DNA of 64,000 nucleotides from Macrosoma leucophasiata (lineage: Eukaryota > Arthropoda > Insecta > Lepidoptera > Hedylidae). The stretch is from the NCBI GenBank assembly GCA_036365455.1, contig JAWQUS010000003.1, positions 3,616,001 to 3,680,000 on the forward strand, written 5' to 3'. The notes under the pieces are model-generated. The model made no database searches, had not been told where the DNA came from, and saw nothing but the letters and a program-made list of their open reading frames with translations. The position numbers were made by a program, and so were the translations under genes. Position 1 is the stretch's first letter; every line of letters starts with the position of its first letter. Shown here piece by piece: positions 30,851 to 41,419 of this stretch.

Positions 30851-31160
30851 CACTGGTGGTAGAGTTCCAATGTAAGAGCTCAAGGGAGTCGGCACCATCT
30901 CATTACTATAGGCCTCATACTAGGCAGGTAGACTACTATCTGCCGCCAAATGGTGGTGTTCAGCACAACTGTGTTCCGGTTAGAAGATAAAGTTAATATA
31001 GCCCTGTAATAACTATCACGGAGACATACCAACTCAGGTCTTAAGAGTGACAACGCATCAGCATTTTCTCCTCTGGTTTTTGTGGTCTTCAGGCTTCAGT
31101 CATCACTACATCCACGTGAGCTGCATGCATGTTTGCCTGCCTCCATTACGCAAAAAAAAA
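30851..31160 (+). repeat. Repeat A2, full length
   Basis: cactggtggtagagttccaa to cattacgcaaaaaaaaa; a 25-base insertion near 30915 interrupts it. Confidence 0.85.
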
Positions 31161-31284
31161 CAATTTAAAAACTTGTGTGATCATTTGACTGTGACCTAAA
31201 AGTAAGGGACTTATTACCCGAAACATACTGCCATTAAGCAACAGACAGAAAATGTTCAACAAGGTCTCAGTAGACTTATAAGTA

Positions 31285-31410
31285 TATATGTATGTATGTA
31301 TCTTCACGCCAGGTCCCTAACGGGGTAGGCAGAGAGCTCTTCATTCATCCAGCTCTCGCTTCCATATAAAAGCGTCGGAGTAAGTAGGACAGCATTATGT
31401 ACGGCTAGTC
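31285..31410 (-). mobile_element. LINE-N copy 2, internally deleted
   Basis: A 12-bp perfect duplication gacttataagta flanks it (31273-31284, 31411-31422). The tail and last bases of the ORF (to ggtaggcagagag) are joined to a segment about 400 bp further upstream (ccagctctcgcttcc), so the middle is missing. Confidence 0.9.
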
Positions 31411-31427
31411 GACTTATAAGTACGCTT

Positions 31428-31630
31428 AAGTTCTGGGTTCGATTTCCGTGGTGGGGGCTGTAATTGTCATTGAAGTTTTCCAGAAGTTTGCCAGTGCTTC
31501 CCTCAAATTTGGTAATGTTTCAATAAGGTTCTCAATATTACCCAAAAATACCAGACGTGGATGATGCGTGCATGCCTTATTCCAAACATTTTCATCTGCC
31601 TAACCTTTTAGAGAAAAGGGGACGCGAAGT
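31428..31630 (+). repeat. SINE-B, degraded
   Basis: gttctgggttcgatttccgt (B box), tttccagaagtttgccagtg and atctgcctaaccttttagag keep the SINE-B order. It directly follows the LINE-N target duplication. Confidence 0.6.
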
Positions 31631-31975
31631 ATTATATTATGCGGTATCTACGCTCTTCTTCACCACACTCGCAGTCAATAAAAGAACTTCTTTTCCGACA
31701 AATTCAATCAATTCGCCATTATACAAAATGAAATAAAATAAGCATTATGTACAAAACGTTAAGAGTGACCAAAATAATACAGGTTCCAATTTCAACATTC
31801 AAATACGAAACTCTATGAAACAAATTCCACACTGAAGTGGATCTAATATTAACAATGAGAGCTTGAAATTGAATAAATATGTAAATCTTCCTCATAGAAT
31901 TTGCCAAACAATGCCCATAGCAGAAAGTTGCAGGCTAAAATTGGTTGGCAAATCTCTGTTTACATTCAGTTAAAA
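31631..31975. other. Unassigned stretch
   Basis: No feature recognised. Confidence 0.5.
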
Positions 31976-32147
31976 CTAGCTGTTGCTTGCGGTTTCGCCC
32001 ACGTTGAAATTTTTCCCGAATTTTCTTTGCTAAAAACCTCACGGAGCCCGAGACCTATCCAACGAATGCAAAACCGTGGAAATCGGTTCGTGCGTTCTGG
32101 AGTTATAACGTCAGGAAGGAAAACCCGACTTATTTTTATATTATAGA
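31976..32147 (-). mobile_element. Hel element, 172 bp, first of a joined pair
   Basis: CTAG end at 31976 (ctagctgttgcttgcggttt) after A. The TC end (plus strand ataga) is at 32147, where the next element begins without a spacer. Confidence 0.75.
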
Positions 32148-32499
32148 CTAGCTGACCCGGAAAACTTCGTATTGCCCCACAATGAAAAAATGTGTCAAAG
32201 GTTTGATAGATACGGACTATTTGTGTAGGAAAATGAAATAAAATTTTGAGATTCCCGTGGGAATGAGTGATTTTCCCGCAGTAAAAAGTAGCCTAAATGT
32301 TGGCCAGGCTTAGTATCTATACACCACAAAAAGTTTCATTCCAATCCCTCCAGTATCTTTGGAGATTAGCCTGGACAAAGGGATAAACAGACAGACAAAA
32401 ATAGTATTCAAATACTATTTTAACATCGCCCCCAATTGGTGTTTCGTAAATATATACAATGTACAGACACGCGTTTTACTGTTTTATTATATGTATAGA
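32148..32499 (-). mobile_element. Hel element, 352 bp, second of a joined pair
   Basis: CTAG end at 32148 (ctagctgacccggaaaactt). The TC end is at 32499 (plus gtataga|t). It shares cttcgtattgccccacaat and gtcaaaggtttgatagatac with the copies at 11.6 and 25.4 kb. It is inserted exactly at the terminal A|T of its neighbour. Confidence 0.75.
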
Positions 32500-32723
32500 T
32501 TATGTGTATTATAGAGACCTAACATTGAGTCCCTAGGCACTTGACAACCCCACGCGTCGAAATCTGTCCACTTAGTTTTTTTTTTTCTCTCCTTTGCATT
32601 TTACAAAAGAAGGTATGGCTGTGGATGCCTTGATGGAAGTCCACGCTACGATTTACGGACGACTTGAGTGACAAAATATCAATATGAAACTTGAGTATAG
32701 AGTGGAATATAATATAGAGTTTG
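32500..32723. other. Unassigned spacer
   Basis: AT-rich; a T-run at 32576-32586. No feature recognised. Confidence 0.45.
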
Positions 32724-33031
32724 ACTGCCTCGGTAGCCTAGTGGAAGCAGGCCACTACTACTACGCTGAGGTCCTGGGTTCGATTCCCGGGTAGGGTGTT
32801 ATCAGAGATAATGGTCTAAAGTCCTTTATCTCTGGTTCTATTGGGATTTTTCCATTTTCTGGAAATTTCCCAGTACCTCGAAGTTTGGTTATGTGCCCGG
32901 AGATGTCAACAGGTTCGCCACCTGTTACATGGGCCAAAAACGTAACTGGCGAATCGTGGGTGTTTGCATGTATGCTTGATTGCATGCATTTACCTCTGCC
33001 TACCCCTTCGGAGATTACAGGCGTGAAGTAA
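32724..33031 (+). repeat. SINE-B, full length
   Basis: gactgcctcggtagcctagt (A box), gggttcgattcccgggta (intact B box) and the hairpin tail taccccttcggagatta ending gcgtgaagtaatg. Confidence 0.93.
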
Positions 33032-33059
33032 TGTTTTAGGTACCTATGTGATTTCAGTT

Positions 33060-33200
33060 CAGGTGTGTCCAGCAGTGGAGTGGAATTCTTCTCCTTCCGT
33101 TAGAGCAGATAGTCAACAGAACAATAGGGGTGAAACCAATCAGTCAAAACCTGCAATAAGGCGGGATAGGCAGCAGCGTCGTGCACAGAAACTGCTGCTC
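33060..33200 (-). repeat. Repeat F fragment
   Basis: tccagcagtggagtggaatt and the reverse of the tcgcaggatgctg region (cctgcaataaggcgggat). Confidence 0.45.
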
Positions 33201-33397
33201 TTATCGCCAATGTAATGCACTACAACTATGGCATATTCTTACTTAATGACGTACAACACTGTTTTTGTCCATCTGTGGACATCTTTCGGATGAAGTCTCC
33301 ATGAGAAACCTTACACTATAAATAATATGGGGAAGGGAGCAAACAATATTGAATGTAACTGTGCTGAAATATGTGCAAGCGTTATTTCAAATATTAA
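33201..33397. other. Unassigned spacer
   Basis: No feature recognised. Confidence 0.45.
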
Positions 33398-33645
33398 ACG
33401 TTTACTGGAGGTAAAGTTTCAGTGTTTGAGCTCGAGAGTATAGGCTCCACCATATTATCATAATCTATCTGCCGCAAATGCTAGTGTGCAGCTACCATGT
33501 TCCGATTAATAATAGAGACAAAAAAAATAGTCCTCAAGGGTGACAACGCGATATTGAACTCAGAATTTGAGTAGATGTCTATAAGCTGAATTCACCTGCC
33601 ATCCAACTGTGTGGTTGTTTGTCATCATCATTATAGAAAAAAATC
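33398..33645 (+). repeat. Repeat A2, degraded full-length copy
   Basis: tttactggaggtaaagtttc to catcattatagaaaaaaat with many substitutions; probably an old copy. Confidence 0.65.
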
Positions 33646-33894
33646 CAAACACAACCATTTGTCTAGTGTGGGTTCAGCCTAATCATTATTGACACAGCAG
33701 AAGTGTCTACGGACGCACTTGTGGACCCCTTTTCAGTATTCTCAAGATGAAATAAACCTCCTAAATTTGTGAGGGCTTTAGCTTTGATTTAAAGATACTA
33801 GATAAGATTTTGGTAGTAGTTATTCGTTCTAATATATTGGTATATATATTTATCTGTAACGCAACTTACGTAACGCAATTGCGAACGTGTGAAC

Positions 33895-34117
33895 TTTTTT
33901 TATGTAATGGAAGTGGCAAACAAGTATACAGTTTACATTGATGTTAAGTGATGATTACAGTCTACAGACACTCACACAAAGACCAAGGTCAAAATGCAAA
34001 TGCGTTACCACTCCTGAGGCCTAAGGTGTTATGCCTCTGTCCCGGTAATTACAAGGCCGTTCATTACCACCTGACCGAACACGATAGTGCTGAACACTAC
34101 CATTTATCGGCAAGTGT
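33895..34117 (-). repeat. Repeat A1 with long flanking duplication
   Basis: T-run and atgtaatggaagtggcaaac to ccatttatcggcaagtg. The 25 bases before it (gtaacgcaattgcg... at 33870) recur after it at 34120 with three mismatches. Confidence 0.85.
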
Positions 34118-34144
34118 ATGTAACGCGATTGCGAATATGTGAAC

Positions 34145-35104
34145 TTGGCGTGAAGATACATGTTTTAACTTTAGTCAGTATAAGCTTGAAACCTTTTGTT
34201 ATTGCAGCTTATGGCATAAACAGCACAATTTTCGTTATATTATTATATTATTATGTATATTTAAACCTTCGTAAATAATTTTCTATTCAATAGTGCAAAT
34301 CGATCGATCGATTTTTTGAGATTATCTAACACAGACAAACGTAACAAACCATTTCGTTTTCAAATATTATCATTAATGGATTTATTTTGTCCTCGCCCAC
34401 AACATAATGCGTTGACCTACAATCCATGTCACATCCAGTCATCCTAATTCCACGTCCAGCGTATTATACTGTTATACTCAAATTAAAGGGCAAATTATTT
34501 ATGTGGGCCAGTTCTCTTACGTATTTAATTTGCTGCCTCCGCACCTGTGGCTTTGTTTATTTCGCAAATTTTGCTGTGAATGTATATTATGTCGTTGAAA
34601 CGCGCTTTAGTTCTGGGGATAAACAAGATGTTATAACAAGCGGCGGTAACCTCTCGGAATTGCGTCTTGTTTGACTGTGTCTCCATTACTGGTAAAGAGG
34701 CATTATGATGGCCTATTTTCTCCTCTATTTGTGAAGTAATTGCGTTCACAAGATTTAAAATTTAATGTTACGCAATAGACGTTTCACAATGAAGAACATT
34801 TTTACCACAATCGTAAGGGTAGTTTTTGAGGTATGACATGCAAAAAACCGCGGCGAGTGATTTTATTTTTAATAAGAATGAACTTTGTCCTCATCGTAGC
34901 ACTGTAAATGGAATAATCGCACAATGCATTGACATATCGAGTCTACTTTTTCTTTTCTTTAATGCGGAGATATCCATCATCCCAGCAGGCGGCATAGGGG
35001 AACAGACGGCGGGTAGAGTCGTATCGCGTAAAAACGATGCCTTCTTTAAAAATAACCTATATTGCAGTAAAAGAATAAAGTATGATTCAGAATTGTTAAT
35101 AACT
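34145..35104. other. Unassigned stretch
   Basis: Frames of 74-101 codons at 34426-34674, 34525-34749 (minus) and 34826-35131 have no recognisable motif. Some phrases (catcctaattcca) recur near 61.95 kb, hinting at an old repeat. Confidence 0.4.
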
Positions 35105-35212
35105 TCCTCTGATATAGGAACGGACAGATAGCACCCTGGGGAGCAAACTTATATCATTGGCCATCACGTCTGAATTCCCTTAAGCACCAGACGCGGTGCT
35201 TTAGCCTTGTTT
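35105..35212 (+). repeat. Repeat S copy 1
   Basis: ataggaacggacagatagca, ctggggagcaaactt and atcacgtctgaattc are matched at 35.95 kb. Confidence 0.65.
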
Positions 35213-35325
35213 ATTTTTTTAAATTATTTAATTAATTACACCTGTCCAGCATCAACTATGACAACGCTTTTCTGGGAGAGCATTACTTCACGCCTATATT
35301 CCTCTGCATTCAAACATGGGTATGT

Positions 35326-35507
35326 ATGAGGAAGAACGGGAGAATCTTGCGATCAAGCGAGGTGATAGCGCCTGGCCTGGCGTACGCACGTGGCCCAACG
35401 ATTAACATTTGGAAGTTGTATATACGGCAACTTATGCGAAAACTTTGTATGTGCGATTCAACTTATTCATACGCCATCTACCGTAATAATAAAAAGTTTT
35501 CCAGGTG
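35326..35507 (-). repeat. Degraded solo LTR of the TRIM-like family
   Basis: gaggaagaacggg, ggtgatagcgcctggc, cggcaac preceded by ggaagttgtatata, and acgccatctaccgta follow the order of the LTRs at 7.65-8.67 kb. The ends are eroded and no second LTR is nearby. Confidence 0.75.
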
Positions 35508-35947
35508 ATAATTTTTGATTGCCAATGACGAGTCTGTTGATATACTGATACGTTACTAAAATCCTAACGTGCTTTTGCTTCTCGAGAAGAGTTGACAGGA
35601 CAAGTCATTTATTTATTTCATTTATTTACTGAAAGCGAAATTACAGAACCATTACAGATGATATCCAATGCGGCACTGCAGTCTTAGAATATGATCAGCC
35701 ACTTTTTGCCATATTTAGCATAAGTTATGTAGGTATTCGGCCTGTTGTCATACATTAGACACATATTTTTACCATATTTAGCATAAGTGATGTAGGTATT
35801 TCACCTGTCATAGACACATAACCAAACGCTAGGTATGCTGACACTGTTAAACTTTCCTCACAAGCAGTCAAGCTTACTAATCACCGTCGCAATAACAGCC
35901 AAAGGTTGAAAACTGTTAAAATCGAGCAATTTGGAATCATAAATAAC
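35508..35947. other. Unassigned, with a 69-bp tandem pair
   Basis: ccatatttagcataagt followed by atgtaggtatt occurs at about 35708 and 35777. The rest shows nothing. Confidence 0.5.
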
Positions 35948-36055
35948 TAACTCTCGTATAGGAACGGCCGGATCGCACTCTGGGGAGCCAACTTAAATCA
36001 AGCGGTGATCACGTCTGAATTCTCGGGAGCACCTGATGTGGCGCGTTAGCCTTTT
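35948..36055 (+). repeat. Repeat S copy 2
   Basis: ataggaacggccggatcgca, ctggggagccaactt and atcacgtctgaattc. Confidence 0.65.
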
Positions 36056-36090
36056 CTAAACTCAGGTTTAACTCAATGCCTAACATCGCA

Positions 36091-36372
36091 TTTTTTATGT
36101 AATATAGGTGGCAAATAAGCATGCAGTTCACATTGATGTTAAGTGATGAGTGCAGCCTATAAACAGCCACACAAAGACCAGAGGTCAAAATGCAGATGCG
36201 TTGCCACCCCTAAGACCTTATTATGTCACCATCCTTACCATCCATCTTTTCCATCATTACCATCTAACCGGAACACGATAGTGCTGAACACTACCATTTG
36301 CCGGCAGATAGATAAGGTAATGCGGTGGTGCTTACGCCCACGAGCTCCTACGCTGGAACTCTACCACGAGTT
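36091..36372 (-). repeat. Repeat A2, full length
   Basis: T-run atgtaatataggtggcaaat to ctctaccacgagtta. The middle contains a local ccatccttaccatccatctt expansion. Confidence 0.88.
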
Positions 36373-37109
36373 AACACATTTTACAGAACGGTTACAGAAG
36401 TGGAACTGTTCGGATCACGGAATAGATAAATAAGGATGGAAGGGCCTTTGCTTCAATTTAGTATTAGAACCAGTGTCGCCGCTTTTCTCCCACCATGCAA
36501 TTTCTTACACAAATGTAACACCATCTCGACAATCACCCCCACATAAATCCTCCGGGCAGCTATTCGTTTGCGTATGTTTGCATACTAAGACAACGCCCCT
36601 AGATAATAAACACTCGCACGCACACAACAATATACTCACAAGGAGCTCGCACGTCAGTAGTCGAAGTGTAGCGGACGTATTACATGCTGTACATTGCAAG
36701 TGGAGACAATAATAGCGTTAGTTGAGCGAATGCTTAGCGAGCAATGTATTCGCTAGCAGTAACGTTTAAATAATGCAGTCTTAGTTCAAATATTCATATT
36801 CCTTTGTATATTTTTTACAAATATTATAACAATAAATGTTATTTGTGACTTACCGATGGAAAGATATACCTATACATGAGGTCTGACATTACATATTATA
36901 TGTTAAAATTGGCACTAAACGGTATTTTACCAAGAGCTGCGTCGTTCGAAGCAGTCTACACGACACTACGAGCGGCGAACGAATGGTTCGGCCGAACTGT
37001 GTTTGTTCATACATAGTTGCGGCGCGCTTGCCACGCCCACATTAACATTCCATCTTTATTTATCTATTCCGTGGTTCGGATAATTAACCGAATACCAATA
37101 TTATTTTCC
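36373..37109. other. Unassigned stretch
   Basis: 36470-36700 is C-rich (caatcacccccacataaatc) with opposing short frames. 36940-37050 is GC-richer (gcgtcgttcgaagcagtc). Neither shows splice signals or a motif. Confidence 0.4.
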
Positions 37110-37322
37110 ACATCATCATTTTTTCCACTGCTGGACCAAAGCCTTCTTATAAGGGGGATATGACATAATCGCCACGCTTGGCATGCAGTTTAGCCATCGC
37201 GGGAGCAGTAGTTTTATCGCAGGATGCTGCTTGCGATATTGCACTTACTACCATTGCAATAGTTTTACCGCCATTGTTCGGTTAACTGCCCGCAAGAGTG
37301 GAAGAATTCTTCTCCTAGTGGG
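37110..37322 (+). repeat. Repeat F copy 3
   Basis: ccactgctggaccaaagcct, cataatcgccacgcttggca, ttttatcgcaggatgctgct and ccattgttcggttaactgcc. Confidence 0.7.
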
Positions 37323-37672
37323 CTAACACATCAGTGTTTTAAAGTTTTAAAGACATAAATCATAACTATCATTTATCAAAGTCCAACCCCATACACGGTA
37401 CACAATCAAAGTTTTATAACATTGTTTTTCCTAGAAATATTTAATAACCTTTTGCAGTAAAACAAAACCTACTTCTGACCACCAAATTTCGTCAAAATTA
37501 TAGTTGGCACTAGTATCAGGACAAATTAATCTGGTGCAGTATTTAAATTGAGTATCAAAATTTAACCTAGGTTTTTGTACCTTTTAACATAAATCGTTTT
37601 GAAGATATTGTTGTAATAGAATAAAATTGCTTCTTTATTCATAAATTTGTATGATTAATTATGGAAAAAAAA
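37323..37672. other. AT-rich unassigned stretch
   Basis: No feature recognised. Confidence 0.5.
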
Positions 37673-37763
37673 ACTACCATTTAGCGGTAAGTAGATTAGC
37701 TAATGCGATGATGCCTATGCCCGCTGACCGCCCACCCGTCACTTGAGCTCACCCGCCAGTAAA
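37673..37763 (-). repeat. Repeat A2, 5' third
   Basis: ctaccatttagcggtaagta to gctcacccgccagtaaa. Confidence 0.7.
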
Positions 37764-37790
37764 AAAGTCTATAATATTTGTCATGGAGTT

Positions 37791-38130
37791 TTGGCGGGCA
37801 CTGTGCGTGGCTGCAAATCTATGTCCGACCTCTATACCTACTCTTGTAAGTCGTGCGTGCGAAGATAACCGGGGCGAGAAAAGAATATGCCAAAATGGCT
37901 AAAAAGATCTCAAAAAAAAAAAAAAACTATATATATAAATATATAATTAAAAAAAATAATAATAATATAAAAAAAAAATAAAGAAAACCCCCCGGTGAGT
38001 CCTGGCACGCACGACTCTCCCCACCAAATCAACTTCAAAACGCCCTTGGTGACCAAGGGCAGAACGCCAGGGAAAGGAGGAGAGCCTCGACCCTTGAGCG
38101 AAGAACTGTCTAGTTCTAGTTGGCGGGCAC
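37791..38130. mobile_element. Unclassified insertion with 11-bp flanks
   Basis: ttggcgggcac occurs at both ends (37791-37801, 38120-38130). Inside, agtcgtgcgtgc (about 37856) and gcacgcacgact (about 38011) are inverted, separated by a poly-A/TA-rich stretch. A hairpin gcccttgg-tga-ccaagggc lies at about 38044. It may be a retroposon with an inverted 5' part. Confidence 0.4.
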
Positions 38131-38230
38131 CTTGAAAGAGACGTGTGGTGCTCTTATTTTATTTCGTTTTCTTGGTGTATTTTTGAGTTATATTAAATAA
38201 ATAGGTGGCATTTTGTTTGATATAGGTTTA

Positions 38231-38479
38231 TTACAGTACCCTTGTATAGTGAAATAGAATAATAGTGCCAAAACACGGCTTTTCAGGTTGCCTCCAAAAC
38301 TTCATTGTAAAATGTTCTGGTAAAGTAGCCATCGCTTTACTCGAATTACTGGACTGTGACTCCGACTGACTTTGACTGATAATTAACTGACTGACTGATT
38401 CTAACTTTAACGCTGCTTTTATACGAATACGAAATATCTTTTTACTTGACACTTGCAATATGCGTAATAGCGATGCCAT
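38231..38479 (-). CDS. Possible small protein of 82 residues, doubtful
   Basis: An ATG-initiated frame with a good context (aaaatggc) encodes an Arg/Lys-rich, Asp/Glu-poor N-terminus (MASLLRILQVSSKKIFRIRI) that could be an amphipathic mitochondrial-type presequence. A Ser/Gln stretch and MKFWRQPEKPCFGTI follow. The stop TAA is overlapped by aataaa, so the polyadenylation hexamer would sit at the stop itself. No overlap with a known repeat is seen. The Ser/Gln stretch comes from a degenerate gtcagtcagtc repeat. I do not recognise the protein, and chance is possible. Confidence 0.22.
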   Translation of the reverse strand: MASLLRILQVSSKKIFRIRIKAALKLESVSQLIISQSQSESQSSNSSKAMATLPEHFTMKFWRQPEKPCFGTIILFHYTRVL

Positions 38480-38796
38480 TTTAAATTAAAAATATATATA
38501 TATTGGTCCTGACATGCATTTACTAAGTGTATGAAACGCTGTGAACACGAGTTCAACTCGCATGTTTTTCTCATGAAAGCAAAATAATATTTCCAAACCT
38601 ACAAAAAAAAAACCGCAAATAGGGCCGTCATTAGAACGTGTGCGTGTGCATTAAATTGAAAGCCTAATGAAGTGACTGCCGTAAGGCCGGAGTAACACTT
38701 GCTTTGACGCGGCTCCGAGTCTGCTTTATAATGCAGTATTTGTGAGGAGGTTGGGGTGTGTTGCCATATCAAGAGTTTTACGTTTTCCTATTTTTT
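38480..38796. other. Unassigned stretch
   Basis: No feature recognised. Confidence 0.5.
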
Positions 38797-38930
38797 TTTA
38801 ACTTAGACCAGATTTTTATGAGATGATGGCGGCACAACATGCAGTTCACATTGATGAAAAATTAATATTAAGGCTTATATCTACACAAAAACCAATTATC
38901 AAAATGCAGATGCGTTGCCATTCCTAATGA
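38797..38930 (-). repeat. Repeat A, degraded poly-A half
   Basis: acatgcagttcacattgatg and caaaatgcagatgcgttgcc remain. Confidence 0.65.
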
Positions 38931-38989
38931 TAAATGAATTATAATGAATAATGGATAATAATAAATAAATAAACAAAAAAACACTTACA

Positions 38990-39190
38990 CTCACAACTCC
39001 ACACTATGTATAAACCTGTGTTAACTTGTGTGTGTATGTGTTGTGTGTGTACAACGGCACGCGTTGTACACACACAACACGTACACACACACCCAGACCC
39101 GAAACAAATATCTGTAGGCCATACAAATATTTGTCCTGGTGCGGGGATCGAACCCGTAACTCTCCGAATCAAACGGTCGTCGCATTATAT
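38990..39190 (-). repeat. SINE-R, tRNA-related
   Basis: On the minus strand gttacgggttcgatccccgc contains a perfect B box (ggttcgatccc). The body has gtttcgggtctgggtgtgtg and a CA/TG-rich 3' part. Related sequence appears at 14.6, 40.28 and 53.7 kb. Confidence 0.6.
39039..39079. repeat. 18-bp perfect inverted repeat in SINE-R
   Basis: tgttgtgtgtgtacaacg and cgttgtacacacacaaca around gcacg. Confidence 0.9.
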
Positions 39191-39597
39191 TAACTGGATA
39201 TGGAGATTTGTTATTTTATCGACATAAAAAATAATGCTATCAATATAGTGATAATTTCATGATACGAAATTATTTGTGATATATGAGATATTTTAATGTA
39301 ATAAAATATATTAAAATATCTCTTTTATATTATGTCACAGATACTGACATTCGCCGTCTAATGTAAAAAGAGCGGAGTGTCACGAAGCGGAAAATGGAAG
39401 GCATAATTTTTCATACATAATTTAAGTGAATCTCCAACCCTTGCATTTTAAGGGAAGACTCCAGTCTTTTGTTTTGTATGGTGAAATAGTTTTTTGTCTA
39501 GCTATGAGTGTTGCAATTGCCTTGATAGGTTACTGGATCAAAATAATGCAATGTATATGATAATCATTTGATATCTGTCAGCTTGGAGAAGTGGGTG
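39191..39597. other. Unassigned stretch
   Basis: No feature recognised. Confidence 0.5.
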
Positions 39598-39650
39598 TGT
39601 ATGCTTCTGCCTACCCCTTCGGGGATTACAGGCGTAAAGTTACGTTACGC
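39598..39650 (+). repeat. SINE-B tail fragment
   Basis: ctgcctaccccttcggggat then tacaggcgtaaagttacg; only the hairpin tail is left. Confidence 0.8.
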
Positions 39651-40775
39651 AAGTCAATGCACTATTGTTTCGATTACAATACATATATTACAAAGTGATT
39701 GCAATACGACATGCTTCTTGGTATTTCAATCGAATACTAAGTACAATTACTAATTAACAATGAGATTGTACGAGAACAATGACAATCAATCAAGGTAATA
39801 TAATATCTATAATCAGCCACTAACACTAGTGATTACGGTTTGCACTCTCTCAAGTACGGTACTTAGAATAAAAGGCCAGGAGCTTGCAGACAATAATGTC
39901 ACCAAGTGTAGTCATAACACAATAATTGAAATGAGCTATTGGTGTTTTACGCTTTTACAGCTAAACCACAGTTCTACACTGAAATTTGTAATAAATATAG
40001 CCTAAATCTAGAATTAGCTTCTAGAGAATTGACATGAAATTTTATAGAAAAATCCGTCATTTTGTTACAAATTACATGCGGATGAAGTCGCAAGCATTAG
40101 ATAATTATTAAAATACATTCAACAAAAACATATTTAGGTTATCTCTTACAAGAATGCGTAAAGGAAGTCTATATATACGTTTTAATTGTTTATAAAGAAC
40201 TGCTCAAATTGCAGAAAGTATCACTTAAATGATATATTAAAAAAAAAACAATGATTAATTCTATCTGAAAACCTGTATCGTGCGTGCTATTGTACACACA
40301 ACACATACATACAAATACCCAGACGGACATGGCGTAATTATAAGAGTTCCTTATAGACTACGGAACCTTAAAAAGTGGAAAGAAAATTATAACTTCAACC
40401 GAGGACTGAACCTACGACCTCTGGATAACTGATATTCCTGATTTCACAAGAAGGCTATCTTTAGAGCTAATATTAAGCAATATTAAAACACCACTTCAAA
40501 AAAAGTTACCAAGCTCTAGGTATATAAATTAATAAACATTGACATCTCATTACGGAGATTGTATTTGACGCCCTTGTGGTATTGGCTCGTATATCAAGGG
40601 TATAAAGGTAGCCGTCAACCTTTGTGAGCTTAACATTGAATATAACTGTAGTATTGAGTAATATAATATCACGTAATTAAATGTGGCGTGTAGGTTAGTG
40701 TTAAGGATTGTGTGCCTGAAAAAAGTAAGTGAAAAACGTAAGCATTTATGGAGTTGCTAAGTTTGTAGCTACATA
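39651..40775. other. Unassigned; weak promoter-like segment
   Basis: gggtataaagg (40598-40608) is TATA-like. About 115 bases on, gaaaaaagtaagtg (about 40716-40729) matches a 5' splice donor. No coding frame connects to them. 40280-40380 has SINE-R and repeat J scraps. Confidence 0.25.
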
Positions 40776-40966
40776 TTTTAATGTTATGAAGGAGGCTTCT
40801 TTGCCTCCTTGCAAGGAACATGCAGTCCACATGGATGTTAAGTGATGACTGCAGCCCTTAGACATCAATACAAAAATCAGAAGTCAAAATGCAAATGCGT
40901 TACCAAATCTGATGATTTAGTTGTTATGTATCTGTAATACTTAGGTATTATGGAGCTACATACATA
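40776..40966 (-). repeat. Repeat A2, partial
   Basis: aacatgcagtccacatggat to tattatggagctacatac; the poly-A end is replaced by a palindromic gaggcttctttgcctcc. Confidence 0.7.
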
Positions 40967-41077
40967 CATTATATTATATGCTCTGTCTGACTTCGCTCGC
41001 TTTCGTCCTGCCTCGATGCTTTTAATTTATTATAGTGGCAAACAAGCATGCAGTTCACTTATGGGCTCTAAGTGAGA

Positions 41078-41185
41078 CACAGAGCAACACAAGCCACCGG
41101 GCGCCGCGGCGGACCGGAGGGGAGTAGCCATAGCGTTTATTACCGATACAAAACATCTGTCATTTTTGCGGGGGGAACTACGTGT

Positions 41186-41218
<33 letters not shown>

Positions 41219-41408
41219 CAAAAATCGTCTATAACTACGAAACTCACACCTTTCTTCTAACAAAATACATAAACAATTTCACGCACACATTTAAACATCT
41301 GGGCGACAGGCGTAGAACCAATTGGGCTTGTACTTTGACTGAGGGGAAAGCCTGCGTATGGCTACTCCCCTCCGGTCCGCCGCGGTCGGTGGCCCGTGTT
41401 GCTCTATG
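41078..41408. mobile_element. MITE-G copy 3, 331 bp
   Basis: cacagagcaacac at the left, gtgttgctctatg at the right; long TIRs (gcggcggaccggaggggagt and its complement). Flanks aagtgaga and aagtgatt look like a decayed 8-bp duplication of the aagtgatg site in repeat A. A (CA)n run lies at 41187-41216. Confidence 0.88.
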
Positions 41409-41419
41409 AAGTGATTACT

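Noticed and set aside
30260..30862. 200-codon plus-strand open frame
   Set aside because: Lies antisense over the LINE-N coding frame; it is Ser/Thr-rich shadow translation and extends into host DNA.
40598..40729. Promoter plus first exon with splice donor
   Set aside because: TATA-like and donor-like words occur at plausible spacing, but there is no start codon with a usable frame or other support; kept only as a weak note.
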